A stretch of 64,000 nt of DNA from Lepidonotus clava. Lineage: Eukaryota; Annelida; Polychaeta; Phyllodocida; Polynoidae. The DNA lies in assembly GCA_936440205.1 (NCBI GenBank), contig OW387140.1:19093659-19157658 (forward strand), read 5' to 3'. Position numbers and translations under genes: made by a program. Below the pieces are notes generated by a model. That model saw only the letters and a program-made list of their open reading frames with translations. It was not told the DNA's origin and made no database searches. Each line of letters starts with the position of its first letter. The stretch's first letter is position 1. Positions 1-10,142 of this stretch are shown piece after piece.

Positions 1-2637
1 GGGACTTGGGGTGACTGAGACAGGTGACCGGCCCACTCCCTGAGGTGGGGCCGTGGTCGGTGAAGTAGGGCTGGACGTGGGTGTTCCGTGCTAAGGGTCT
101 GCCCATGGCCTTGGTCACCGTCATCATCATTGTGGTCAGTAGCAGCTGCTCATTAGTCAGAATACTCCTTTATTCTACACAAAGTGACCACTCTATGGCA
201 TACCCGACTGACCATTGTCCGGTGAGGGGTGATGAAGACAGTTATTGTGTGGGCTAACGCTCTCACCCAGTCCATGGAAAGGAAAACATATTTTTCTTGT
301 CAAACCTGTCAATTCAAATGACCCAGAAACGTAACCGTTGAGATCAAAGTTTGATGCCTTGCTCGTAAACTTTAAGCCACTTGGTGTTTTGTCACTGTCA
401 GGAAATTATCTAAAGTTAACAATGCAATAGACCCTGATGATTGTAACACCCATTTGACGCTAGTCGATGGCAGCATCATGTCCGCCGCGTTTTTGTTTGT
501 CATGTTTCAGTCCTGAGCGTTTTCACTAGTGATTCTCTACGTCAGCGCACTATTTCCAACGGGTAGAATGGACTAGCCAAAACGTTAGACGTCAATAAAG
601 ATCGACATTTTTAAATGATGATTTCAAGGCGTGCCTAGCTCATCATGCTGAAGTAATAGATGTCAGTTGATCAATTCAGGCTGTGTGTTTAGGCCTGATC
701 AGAAATGATTATTGACTCTCCCGGGTAAATCTCCTTGTCTTAATCTTCAATAATATCGGCTTTATCCTGACATGATTGACACCTCAGTTGATCTGGCTGT
801 GGAGAGTAAACAGTGTCGGGTGGCAGGCGGTGGGGGTGATGGCCTTATGATGGCCCTGTGATGGCCTTGTGATGGCCCTGTCTGTCTGGCTGGAGGCGGC
901 GTGCGCTGGCTGCTCCTACCCCTGCTACCGTTATTGCCGCCTTCTCTATAGGTCTCCTCGCCGTATGACAACCTCCAGGTGGGCCCGTCCCCACGTGGGG
1001 CCTGGGGCTCACAACACCTGGCCGGCCTTGTCAGGTAATCTATACATCCAGGTAGACCCCACCTCCAAGTCCCCTGCCCACTGCCCTGACCGTAAACTCT
1101 CCTCGGACTCAGTATAGGAGAAGATAAGGGATCCCGCTCAATTAATGTACGATTATGCGCTCTGTTCATATAAACGATCAAAGTACTAGTAATTTTATAT
1201 TAATCGTAGAATTGGTAACCTCATTATATAGTTTTACTCATAAGTAAGATCTTATTTGCATGAAGATGCACATGGATTGTAATGAATATACCATGCATGA
1301 AAACAATTCGCGCCCTCAAAAGCTATCTTATGTAAACATCGCCTTATTTTCCTTTTAGTTTTAGTCTGACGTCAACGTGTTTCAGAGAAATCTACGTGGG
1401 AGCTTAATGAGCATAATATAGATGACGTTGCAAACATCTAAGTGGTAATCAACTGAGGTAAGCTCACAGTAGGTAGTTAAGATTGTAATGCCGTGTGCAC
1501 CTTACAGGTAATCAATGTTCGAGACACCTGGTGCATTGCCGACATGTTCAAAGAGTCGTTACTGTCCATTTGCTGCAAAATGGATCCTGAAGATTCAAGG
1601 ATAATCTCGTTAAGGGGGATAGGCCTGCTCAAACTCACAGATCTAGACTTAACATTTCTCCACACCTTTCTCATATATAGATTATAAAAGAACACACTAA
1701 CTACCGATACCTTCACAGGTGTGAACACGCTGAGGCATACTCTGCGGTCACCTAGTGGAGCTGGCCACTTAGTGCAAAGGGTTTCCAGTCAAGTGGCGGT
1801 CGGGTAAGGTTACACTAACACCTGTTCTTCACATCCCCAAGGTGAGATAGTCAGCAAAAATACATGATACACACACCAACGATATGTACATGGCGTGGAT
1901 AAGGGCAATTTGCATAAAGGATGTATTTGGTGTATAACGTACTCATTGTGCCTGGTGTTTAAACCAGTCGTAAATACATGTATTCTTAAATCCAAAATAT
2001 CAGTTTATGGGAAACATTCATTAGATGCAGATGGGAGTGTTCAAATATTTTAAATGTTCCACATGGTGAAGAATCGATATTCATGTCAGCTGATGTGACG
2101 AAGAGTGTTTTTAGCTGAACATTTGTTTTACAAATGGTTTGAATCTTGGTGGACACCTGCACCTACACGTGTCATGGAGGGTCGATAAAAGGTGACGCCG
2201 CTCCAGAGGGGTGTGTCTCCTAGGCCGGGCTCGTGGCAGTCCTTAACATTACACAAGGTCAGACCAGTGATGTTTTGTATCAAATAGCATTACTTCATGT
2301 TTTGCTGTCGACTACACATACCCATCTATCAAGTAAGATATTGTACTAAATTATGTTTCAAGTGTCAGGTAGTTATATATTTCAACTGATCGATCAATAT
2401 TGTTGACCAAATATTTCACCCTTTAACACTGCATTAATCAATTGATTAATAAGAGTCAAGCCCTTAAATAAAATAGAAAATCGGGCACGTGATAATATAA
2501 CTCATAATTTTAACGATTCCTGTTATTTTCATTCATGACACTTGTTACCTGTCTTTATTCTAACCTCTGAGTGACCACGTTAGCATACAGTGGGTTCGAT
2601 TTGTGAGCGGGTCATCCCTGAAGGTGTGTGTACTTAC
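1..2637 (-). other. Non-coding, probably intron 2 of the left-edge gene
   Basis: Starts with the GTAAGT donor at 2637 and runs off the edge. I find no exon that can follow the phase-1 end of exon 2. A GC-rich segment at about 880-1120 is open in more than one frame on both strands, but it translates to low-complexity sequence with no recognisable domain. A short segment at 1503-1583 has splice-like borders on the minus strand but does not fit in phase. The rest is AT-rich and featureless. Confidence 0.4.
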
Positions 2638-2787
2638 ATGGTGTGGAGCTGGAGGTGGTGAGGGAGCGGGCGGCGGGGGTGACGGGGGCCATGCTGGAGG
2701 AGGGCGACCCGGCCGGGGGGGCGACGTGCTGCTGTAGGACCTTCACGTCAGGCGAGTCGGGCATAGTCTTTGTACTGTCACGGTAAT
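2638..2787 (-). CDS. Second coding exon of the same unidentified protein, Ser/Pro-rich
   Basis: Exon of 150 nt on the minus strand. Acceptor: '...TGTCCACAG' ending at 2788, preceded by a perfect TACTAAC-type branch site near 2803-2812. Donor: GTAAGT starting at 2637. Joined to exon 1 it gives 50 more complete codons, beginning DYRDSTKTMPDSPDVKVLQQ and continuing through a Pro/Ala/Ser/Thr-rich tract ending ...TSSSTP, with one base carried over (phase 1). The codons are GC-rich at third positions, unlike the surrounding AT-rich intron. No folded domain is visible; it looks like a disordered linker before a domain encoded beyond the left edge. A nuclear receptor A/B region or another transcription-factor N-terminus would fit, but no signature residues are in view, so I assign no family. 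Confidence 0.72.
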
Positions 2788-3170
2788 CTGTGGACACAGA
2801 GGGCATACCCGTTAGTATTATATACAGTCAGTTATGTGTCAATAAGAAACTAGAATCCACTCTTTACAGCGTCACGAAAACCCCAAAATTCTGTTACATT
2901 ATTTTTGCGGTGTTTTAACCGAAAAGATTTGCAGAGCAGGTCTTGCTTATGCATATAGAGTAATCTAAGGCATAGAGTATCAACGGCATAGGTGTTTTTT
3001 ATGGGACATACTTATATCGGATTTATGTATTCCTCTTAAAATGAGTACAGACTCAAGCTTCATATAACTCAGTTTGAATAAGATGTCTGTCCTACACTAT
3101 ACTTTTAAAGTTTCAAACCAAAATCAACATTTGACATCTCTAGATTTATATCTCCAACACAAAGGCCTAC
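2788..3170 (-). other. Intron 1 of the left-edge gene
   Basis: A 383-bp minus-strand intron with GTAGGC at the 5' end and a CCACAG 3' end. A TACTAAC-type branch site lies about 15-24 nt upstream of the acceptor. The interior is AT-rich, with no repeat or ORF of note. Confidence 0.65.
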
Positions 3171-3222
3171 CTTTTGAATCGCTGAGCGACTCGTCCAAAC
3201 TATCACTAAAGTAATCATCCAT
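3171..3222 (-). CDS. First coding exon of an unidentified protein (gene continues off left edge)
   Basis: Minus-strand exon reading MDDYFSDSLDESLSDSK plus one base of the next codon. The ATG at 3222 sits in a good context (GGCATGG), and an in-frame TAG lies 16-18 nt upstream, so it is the first usable start. The exon ends AAAAG at 3171 with donor GTAGGC at 3170, leaving phase 1. Exon 2 starts at 2787 and completes that codon as Asp in an open frame. A TATA-like box lies about 138 bp upstream of the ATG. The peptide is short, acidic and serine-rich, as in the disordered N-termini of many transcription factors, but I recognise no family. The long gene-poor upstream region would suit a developmental regulator, which is inference only. 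The splice logic makes the exon fairly sure; its function is unknown. Confidence 0.72.
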
Positions 3223-3360
3223 GCCTATCAATAATGCCTATCTCTTTAATAGCAGGTTAACTTTAAATCTTGGTCGAATTTATTCACCCGACTTTCTATT
3301 TACTCCGCGGTATTCCACTTTGGTCGGCGGAATTGGCTTTCTTATGCAATCCTTTTTATA
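3223..3360 (-). promoter_or_regulatory. Core promoter (TATA box) and 5' leader of the left-edge gene
   Basis: On the minus strand TATAAAAAGG occupies 3360-3351, a close match to the animal TATA box. Transcription would then start near 3330, giving a leader of roughly 100-110 nt before the ATG at 3222. The leader contains a CCAAT-like GCCAATTCC and an in-frame TAG just upstream of the start. The start site is inferred from spacing, not measured. A separate CpG-rich islet with an NRF1-type site at 5.3-5.6 kb could be an alternative upstream promoter. Confidence 0.5.
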
Positions 3361-5319
3361 TGTATAAACTCCGTGTGAAATGAGCTAAGTGGGTCATTGT
3401 CCTTAGAGTGATTTATCCATCCTTGTAAATCTCCTTGTACATTTAAAGTCCTATGTATCCGACTCAACAAAGTGTAAACTGTATACCAGTAGCTGCCGTC
3501 CCAAGCTCCGCGTCCGCTACATCTCAGAGTCCGACTGAGACTTGTTTCAAACTTGTTTCCAGCTTTCTAAAGCCTAGGGGAGTCAGTATAATTACCTGCT
3601 AAGTCTGGGGGATGCTCCATTTAAAGGCTACCATTCACTGGGGGCCAGTTCCTATTGTTTACTTTAGGGATCAAGTCTCGCTGAAGCAATCATGGCTGCG
3701 GGTTTTCGGGCAAAACGCGCACAAATAGGCCGGGGCCTCCCATTACTGTAAACTAAGCAAAAGTGGTTCACAGGGCGGGGAGGGGAGGTGGGGGCCGGGT
3801 CAGAGACGTATAGAAGTATTGTTGGTTTAGCCAAATGCATTACACAAACATTGTTATTCAGCCGCACACAGTTCGGCGACAGTACAACCCCTTTAAGCCT
3901 CGTTTTCGTCACTGGTCACTTTGTATCACTCTCCATACAGAGATTTGGTAAAATACCACCTGAACCCCATAATATATGCTTGGAGAAGAAGTATTTTCCT
4001 GTCTCTGGAAAGAGTGTTTAAGCTGAAAATGAAGCCTCTATTGTTGTCACAGTCCCAGAAGAAAAGCACGCCTGACCGTAAGAATGAGACCAAACCTTTT
4101 ACGCGACAATTCCTATTAAAGCGGGATAATCTTGAGAGGTGTGCTTGGCTAGGGTAAAATGACTCCCTCTTTTGTAAGTCAGTGAAGCACACGTACACAG
4201 ACCTGACCTCTATAGGTGGGGGTTGGGGGTTCAAACTGAAGTGTAAGTCCCAAGCTAATTCATAGTAGTATGGTCATTCCTCAGGTAGGTAAATAGGCCT
4301 CTATCTAGTGTATGTTTTGACAAGCAGCTAAAGATTCACTGTAGCAGTGCAGAGGTATGTCCCGGATGACAATGCCACATAGAATTCTTCGTAATCCTCT
4401 TTTAGACCCTGCAACAACAATTGTCACATTCACAGCTTTCTTTGAGCGCAAGAGGGAAGAGATTTGATATACGGATGTAGTGGGCAGTTAGAAAACGAGA
4501 ATGAAACCCAAAATTACGAAAAGGTCCAGTATGGAAAGAATATATTGTCATGTTTATAAATACCAAATATTACTTTTTATAAAGTTCTTTCTTCACTTTT
4601 TACAAATGAACCGGTGGAATATGAGTATCCCTTTTCTTTAACTGTCATAGATGGCAAACTGCATATCTATCCGACCGTAAACTGCCTATATACCCAAGGC
4701 ACCTACTATGGGGTACGTTTATGTTCAACTTTGGATCTGCATCCACTTGACAACATTAGTTTTTTGCTCCGTTCTACAGTGACAGCTTATCTCGGCCAAC
4801 TATGACTCTTGAGTGTAAGCCCCCAATGCATGGCCCTCTTACATACACTACCTCTCCTTGAAATGGGACGTACCTGAACAAGGGCACAGGGGCGGATGTA
4901 AGTCAGGATTAATACTAATCATAAAACTGGATCAGGCTGAATTCCCTTCAGGAATATCTCTGGGTGATGAACCATCAGCATCAAAATCAGGTAACAAGAA
5001 AATGTAAAGCCCTGCGCAATACTAGATACGGTTCGTTGCCTCCCCTGTTCCTGACAATCCATCCATAGTCATTTAATTAAAACAAGCTGGCATAAAACAA
5101 CAGACCATGCCTTCCTTTTTATGCATTAATTCAAACCATATGCAGTGCTCGTAAACTTACTCTCAATCGCCAATACTTCACTGTAAATAACTTTAAAACC
5201 GTGCTTTAACCCCTATAGCCCTCCCCTCCTCTCCCCCATCTTCATGTCCCCACCCCCCGGGACCTGTGGATGACTTGTCACCAGGCCCCTTACAATACCT
5301 CTCTCCTCCTTACCCCCCT
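3361..5319. other. Non-coding upstream flank of the left-edge gene
   Basis: Mostly AT-rich single-copy-looking sequence between the TATA-type promoter and the CpG-rich islet at 5.3 kb. ORFs here are short (up to about 100 codons), overlap on both strands and show no domain. I see no repeat family. Confidence 0.5.
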
Positions 5320-5640
5320 CCCCCTCTTTGTGGTCCTCCCTGATACCGTCACTTTCCGTCAGGTGGCGCGCCGCAGATAGCGCATGCGCAGAGGGGTGTA
5401 GTTGTAGGTGGGCCGGCAGGGTGCCCCTCCTCCAGGGCGGGGCTGCGCGTCGGCGATACGCGCAGGACGCCGCCACCGCCGCCATTATCTCGGCGATACA
5501 GCGGGCGGGATCCCACCAGTTCTGAGCAGCTCGCAAAACAAACCCGGCCCACAATCGGCGTGAGCAGCTGCCCACCTGCTCGCCGCCGTCACCCCCGGCC
5601 CTGGAGCAACAGGCGGGGTGAGCAGATACGGGGAGAGGGA
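5320..5640. promoter_or_regulatory. CpG-rich islet with NRF1-, YY1- and CTCF-like sites
   Basis: Sharp local rise in CpG density. It holds a canonical NRF1-type palindrome GCGCATGCGC (5380-5389), a YY1-like GCCGCCATTAT (5478-5488), an AGGTGGCGC core like that of CTCF (5361-5369), and two copies of the recurrent motif GAGCAGCTC/G (5524-5532 and 5562-5570). Such combinations mark promoters in animals. It lies about 2 kb upstream of the left-edge gene, so it may be an alternative promoter or a distal element. The overlapping open frames (for example 5213-5575 minus) are products of GC richness, with no domain. Confidence 0.45.
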
Positions 5641-6824
5641 GGGGGGGAGTGGAAGGGGTATGACTATGAGGTCAAGAAGATGTGGGGGGTGGGGGGAGGG
5701 TGGTTGATGATCCTGAAGGTCACGGCCACACAGCACAGTCGTGCATGGGCATGACCCCAAATTTGGTAATCATGTGCATGTAGCCTACATATATGACTCG
5801 TCAGGGGGCCAGATCATTGTTCTTCGACTTACAACAATTTTTTTTTTTTAAAAAGGTATGTTGTATTACTAAAGCCCGCACAATGCTGTTTCCAGAGGTT
5901 TTAGTGACTGATTGATCTAGATATGACCATTTGAGTAATGTGAGCCTATAGCGTGCACAGTGCGCGGGTAAAGAAACCTCTCATTATTTGAGGTATCTAT
6001 ACGTGTATGCAGAAGAACAGTGTTTTTCTCTATTATTTCCATAAACAGAAATCTAGATTAAACATGTCATTTGTATGATTTAAATAACTTTGGTGTAAAT
6101 GCCATACATATATATTTAGCTGTTGATCCGGAATTTTTTTTATGCAAAAGTGCCAGGGGCAGAGTTTTGCTTTTTTAGTTTTAAATTGATTTTACAAAAC
6201 AAACATTAGTTTCCCTAGTCTTTATATAATATAATTATCTCTGGTATTATACCTGTTGTTGTACCAGAACAACCATTATCAGATTATAGGTCGTCAAAGA
6301 AGGCCACAGTCCATCGTTAATCCCCCAACACTTTATATGGCTCAATAATTACTCTGTCCGCTCTTTGTGAGTCAGTAATAGTTTGCTCACTATAGGTCAT
6401 TACAAGTCATTAATTCACAAGATACAGTAGGCCGGAGGGAGATTGTTTGGTCGTGATTGGAAATTTTCGAATTTATTAATACGGAGAGAAGGGCGGTTGG
6501 TGTGTGAGGGACGGGCCGGGTTGGTCGGGTTGTGTGTGGACGTGGGTGGTGGGGAGGTGTTGTCAGGGGGATAAATGACAAGCTCTCGTCACGTGTCAAC
6601 TAACATACGTGGTGGTGCTTGTGTCCATCGTGCCACACAAAGAACCCATGAAAAGGTTGGGGTACCAGCGAGGATACCTATTAAAAAAAACTACCAGGAA
6701 ACCCAAAGTTCATCCACTTCTCTCCCTCAGCCGTGCAACCTCTTTTCTTTTACCTCCACGCCCTCCAATCGTCTATAATAATAAATCCCCGTTATTTGCG
6801 AGCTCACGGCGGTCGCTTGTATTC
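5641..6824. other. Non-coding, mostly AT-rich
   Basis: G-rich purine tract at 5636-5700, then AT-rich DNA to about 6400 and a G/T-rich tract at 6480-6560. No gene, RNA or named repeat is seen. Confidence 0.5.
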
Positions 6825-7060
6825 AGCGGGGAGTGCCGCGGGACACGGGCGACGGGGCGTGGGGCGGCGCGATACGCGGCGCCGCGCGGCTTTACGCGCC
6901 CGCCGCCCGCCGCCCCCATCACTCAACGCGTATCGCGCCTCGCCACCCGCGCCGCCCCGATAGGCCGAGTGGCTTTATCGCGCGCGGCAGCGGGCGGCAG
7001 TGTTTTAGATACATTGCTATCATATGGCGCGCAGAGATCGACGCGCGTTTGATCTTGGGG
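6825..7060. promoter_or_regulatory. Strong CpG islet with inverted GCGCGATACGCG pair
   Basis: The most CpG-dense stretch in the window. It contains two inverted copies of GGCGCGATACGCG (about 6866-6878 and 6924-6936), further TATCGCGCGCG sequence near 6976, and a GGCGCGC run near 7026. A related GGCGATACGCG occurs in the 5.4 kb islet. No TATA box or convincing exon follows on either strand. The open frames across it (6609-7052, 6833-7213) are arginine/proline/alanine-rich artefacts of base composition. I read it as a regulatory islet of unknown target. Confidence 0.4.
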
Positions 7061-7590
7061 CTACAGGGGATGCGGCTCGGGCAGGCGGGGCGAGTGGGGG
7101 GTTTGAGGGCGGGGAGTGGGAATGGGGCTTCTGCTTGGATTGGAAATTGGGGAGGAATAATGTTGACTCACACCTACTATGCGTATGTCGTAGTATGCAT
7201 TATGTTGCATTAGCGTGTTACATGTGTCTTAAATCGTGTTTTATGCCTTTGTATCAAATAACTCAACCATTTCAAATGGGATGTCCATTAGCATTGGTAG
7301 TGGTGGACGGAGCATTGTTCTACCCTGGGGCTATTTAAACTTATATATAGTGGATTGATATGAGAGGTCGACGGCAGGTGACAAACATTGCCATCTCTTT
7401 TATTTCCAGCATACACCAGATTCATATTTTGTCCAAATTGATCGAATATATCAGCAATATGGGTCCAATCAATAAGGTATGTAGGCATATAACAATCTCA
7501 ATAGTTAACATCTAGAATCAATAACAGACAGAAAGAAATCATGTCACATGCTTTCACGTGCATGAGAAGTTCAATGGATGAAATGATTGT

Positions 7591-7594
<4 letters not shown>
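7061..7594. other. Non-coding spacer
   Basis: Ordinary AT-rich sequence between the CpG islet and the GT microsatellite. Nothing else is seen. Confidence 0.5.
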
Positions 7595-7665
<71 letters not shown>

Positions 7666-7668
7666 TGT
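7595..7668. repeat. (GT)n microsatellite
   Basis: Nearly pure GT dinucleotide run with two GTAT interruptions. It ends just before the transposable element that starts at 7693. Confidence 0.95.
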
Positions 7669-8036
7669 GCGTCCATATGGTTAGAAAAGACTACCCAGCA
7701 AACACACAACGTGAATACAACGTTGCGTTTTAGTTGTATATTGGTCACATTGAAAGAGTACGTACCAAAAACGTTCTTACAACGTCATAGTGCAACGTTG
7801 TGCCACTACATGCACACAACATCAAATTATCACATTGTAGGCACGTCTATAAGGCAACGTTATATTTAGCACGTTGTGTGCACGTTGTAGACACGTTATT
7901 GATGACACATACTGATTACCAGGTATACTTGTTTGGGAAATGGTTACATAACACAATAACCAGAAAGCCTGTCCAGGATTGGCCAGCCTATGACCCATTT
8001 AACTTGCAGATAACTAACATAGGTTAGTTCATTTAG

Positions 8037-8083
8037 AGGTAAAGAAGGAGAAGGACGTGCCCCTGACCCAACTTGAACCACAG
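8037..8083 (+). other. Possible small exon inside the 7.7-10.1 kb element
   Basis: Bounded by an acceptor-like TTCATTTAG, with ATAACTAAC just upstream as a possible branch site, and a strong donor CAG|GTAAGA. Fifteen codons are open (VKKEKDVPLTQLEPQ), ending in phase 0. It could belong with the exon-like segment at 9596. Too short to prove; splice-like borders of this quality also arise by chance. Confidence 0.22.
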
Positions 8084-9363
8084 GTAAGAGTTTGGTTTTC
8101 TAATTTCGAAAGAACCTCGAAAAAATCAATATCATCAAATGTTATAATGATGGAAATGGAGTAATGTAATATAAAATAATTATGTTTTTGTCAGAATGAT
8201 TTGAGAAAATTCATAATAGTTGTTCATGTGTTATAGGTCAAAACAGATGTGCGACCATTTAACACATGACATAAAGAAATGACCAGATTATTTAATCAAA
8301 CTAATCTTACATTGACTTTGAGGATGGTTTCTGAAGTTACTCCACACTAACTTCAGATTCGTTACCTTTAAATACGCTAGGCCACCCACCACCTCCCGGC
8401 CCAACGTTGGCCTGGGGGTAATTATAGATACTGTGAGTGACCATGGAGACTAAAATAAAACTTTACTCTCTCTGGAGTGACCAAGCAATAGGCCGCGCTA
8501 GGCTGTCGCCGCCTCTGTCCCACTCCAGGTATGGAGATGCAATCTAGGTCATCAGAGCGGTCTGGGCGAGCGGTCTCACCTATTACATAATGTCCCGCCA
8601 CCATCAGAGCAGTCTGAGCGTGCGGTGTCAGACCAGCCTGTCCAGTACTTGTGTAAATGGATACAAATCATGGTTCTCAAAAACGCGAAGAAACTTTGCA
8701 TGTCCGTGTTTCTAGAAAAAAGGGAACAATTTCCACCAAAATATCCGTGATACGGAAAAAATTAAGGGTCTTTTTCCTTAGAGAGTATGTAATTTTGAGA
8801 AAAAAAAAAGATAATTCAGCGTTTTGTGAAAAACGGGTCGTTATAGGGGTACAAAAAGTCAGTGAAAAAAGGGAGTATTTTCTATTCGGAAGAACGATGA
8901 TATTATGTCCTACTTTTATAAATATCTGAGTGTGCAAACAGGGGTGTCAGTGGGCGGTGAGACTGAGCGGTGGTCAGTGCACATGTGGTGTGCGACTTTG
9001 AGGAAGGTTTCTGAAGTTACTCCACACCCAAGTTAGCCCCTCATCGAAGGGTGAAGTCCTATCAGTCAACCCCAGTCCCTCCTAGATTGTTCCTTGTGTT
9101 ATTTCCTATCAGAAATATATTGGAATATTTAGAAAGTTTGATCATTTCTGATTTGTTTACATGCAGTGTTTTCTGGACAGGTCAAGGTCGTACATTTCTC
9201 CATAGCAGTGGTAATATGTATATAGTATCAGAATACGACGGGGAAAGAGTGTATAGGCTGTGCTTAAATTCACAGTGACTGGGGGAAAAGCTGCGGGACC
9301 CATTATATAATAGGTAAGGCGGGGTGGGGGTTGGACTGGTAGCATACACCGTCACTTCAAAGT

Positions 9364-9412
9364 GGCGGATCCGGGGGGGGGGGCAAAAGGGGCAATCCCC
9401 CCCTAGACTGAG
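9364..9412 (+). repeat. Fragment of a GGCGGATCC-type dispersed repeat
   Basis: GGCGGATCC, a G run, then GCAAAAGGGGCAATCCCCC. About 40 bp matches the left end of the element at 49651. Only this end is recognisable here. Confidence 0.6.
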
Positions 9413-9595
9413 TGGATTTTTTTTTTATAATCTACGTGGTTATAAAATATTATGACTTACTTTTGTATTGCAAAAATCCAACTTAATATGCATAAATCTT
9501 ATTAATGTACTTTATATTTTTTGGAATCATAAATTTATAGAAGAAAATATTGTTATGGATGTAGCCTAATGTTGTCATGTGTTTTACTGTTTCAG

Positions 9596-9722
9596 GGTCA
9601 CAATATCGTCGCCAAATATAGGAAAGACAACACTGCTGATTTCACACATGTGTGCTGGTGAAACCGTGCAGATAGAAACCACATGGAGGAAATGTTCACC
9701 CGATATAAAGTATACTAATTAA
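9596..9722 (+). other. Possible terminal exon with poly(A) signal inside the element
   Basis: Acceptor TGTTTTACTGTTTCAG ends at 9595. Two frames are open from there. One runs GHNIVAKYRKDNTADFTHVC and stops at 9661, and is in phase with the donor at 8084. The other gives 41 codons starting VTISSPNIGKTTLLISHMCA and stops at 9722. A poly(A) signal AATAAA lies at 9766-9771. Neither peptide belongs to a family I recognise. It may be the remnant 3' end of a transposon gene or chance. Confidence 0.22.
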
Positions 9723-10142
9723 AGCTTTGGTTGGCTGATTAAAGTTGAGTTTTGTTATTCTTTTAAATAAATCTGTATGAGGAGGGACAGTTTTCAACAA
9801 CGTTGTGGCAACGTATCTGGGAGTCTACAATTTTACGTTGCTACAACCAGAATTGATAACGTTGTCACAACGTCAAAGTCACAACGTTGCATTTTGGTTG
9901 TCAGATGGTGTGAGTATAACGTAAATCACAACGTAGTTACAACGTTGTTACAACGTTGCATCTATAACGTTGTGAGAAGGTTGTGAGAAGGTGTCAGTAC
10001 AACGTTGTGCACAACGTTGTAGCAACGTGTCTGGGAGTCTACATTTTTACGTAGTTACAACGATAGACTGCAACGTGGTCACAACGAAAACATAACGTTG
10101 TCACAACGTTGTAGCAACGTTTTTTTGTTTGCTGGGTAGACT

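Larger units (their letters stand above)
7693..10137. mobile_element. Non-autonomous DNA transposon-like element, ACCCAGCAAAC termini, ACAACGTTGT arrays
   Basis: The ends are an inverted pair: ACCCAGCAAACA at 7693 and TGTTTGCTGGGT ending at 10137. The 5-bp sequence AGACT directly flanks both ends (7688-7692 and 10138-10142), as expected of a target-site duplication. Subterminal blocks on both sides (about 7700-7890 and 9785-10125) are filled with copies and variants of the palindrome ACAACGTTGT, while the centre is unrelated AT-rich DNA. The centre also holds a direct repeat (8313-8349 and 8993-9027, 'TTTCTGAAGTTACTCCACAC') and a fragment of the GGCGGATCC repeat family (9364). No transposase domain is visible, so it is non-autonomous or decayed. 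I cannot assign a superfamily from a 5-bp duplication alone. Confidence 0.75.

Noticed and set aside
762-1181. 139-codon minus-strand ORF
   Set aside because: Low-complexity, open on both strands in GC-rich DNA, no domain.
1503-1583. Minus-strand segment with splice-like borders, reading SILQQMDSNDSLNMSAMHQV
   Set aside because: It is 81 nt and phase 1 at both ends, but joining it after exon 2 (which carries over a T) makes TGA at the junction. The plus strand is also open here. No independent support.
5213-5575. 120-codon minus-strand ORF over the CpG islet
   Set aside because: Product of CpG and purine richness; several overlapping frames are open at once.
6609-7213. 147- and 126-codon plus-strand ORFs
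   Set aside because: Arg/Pro/Ala-rich translations of the CpG islet, no domain or splice context.
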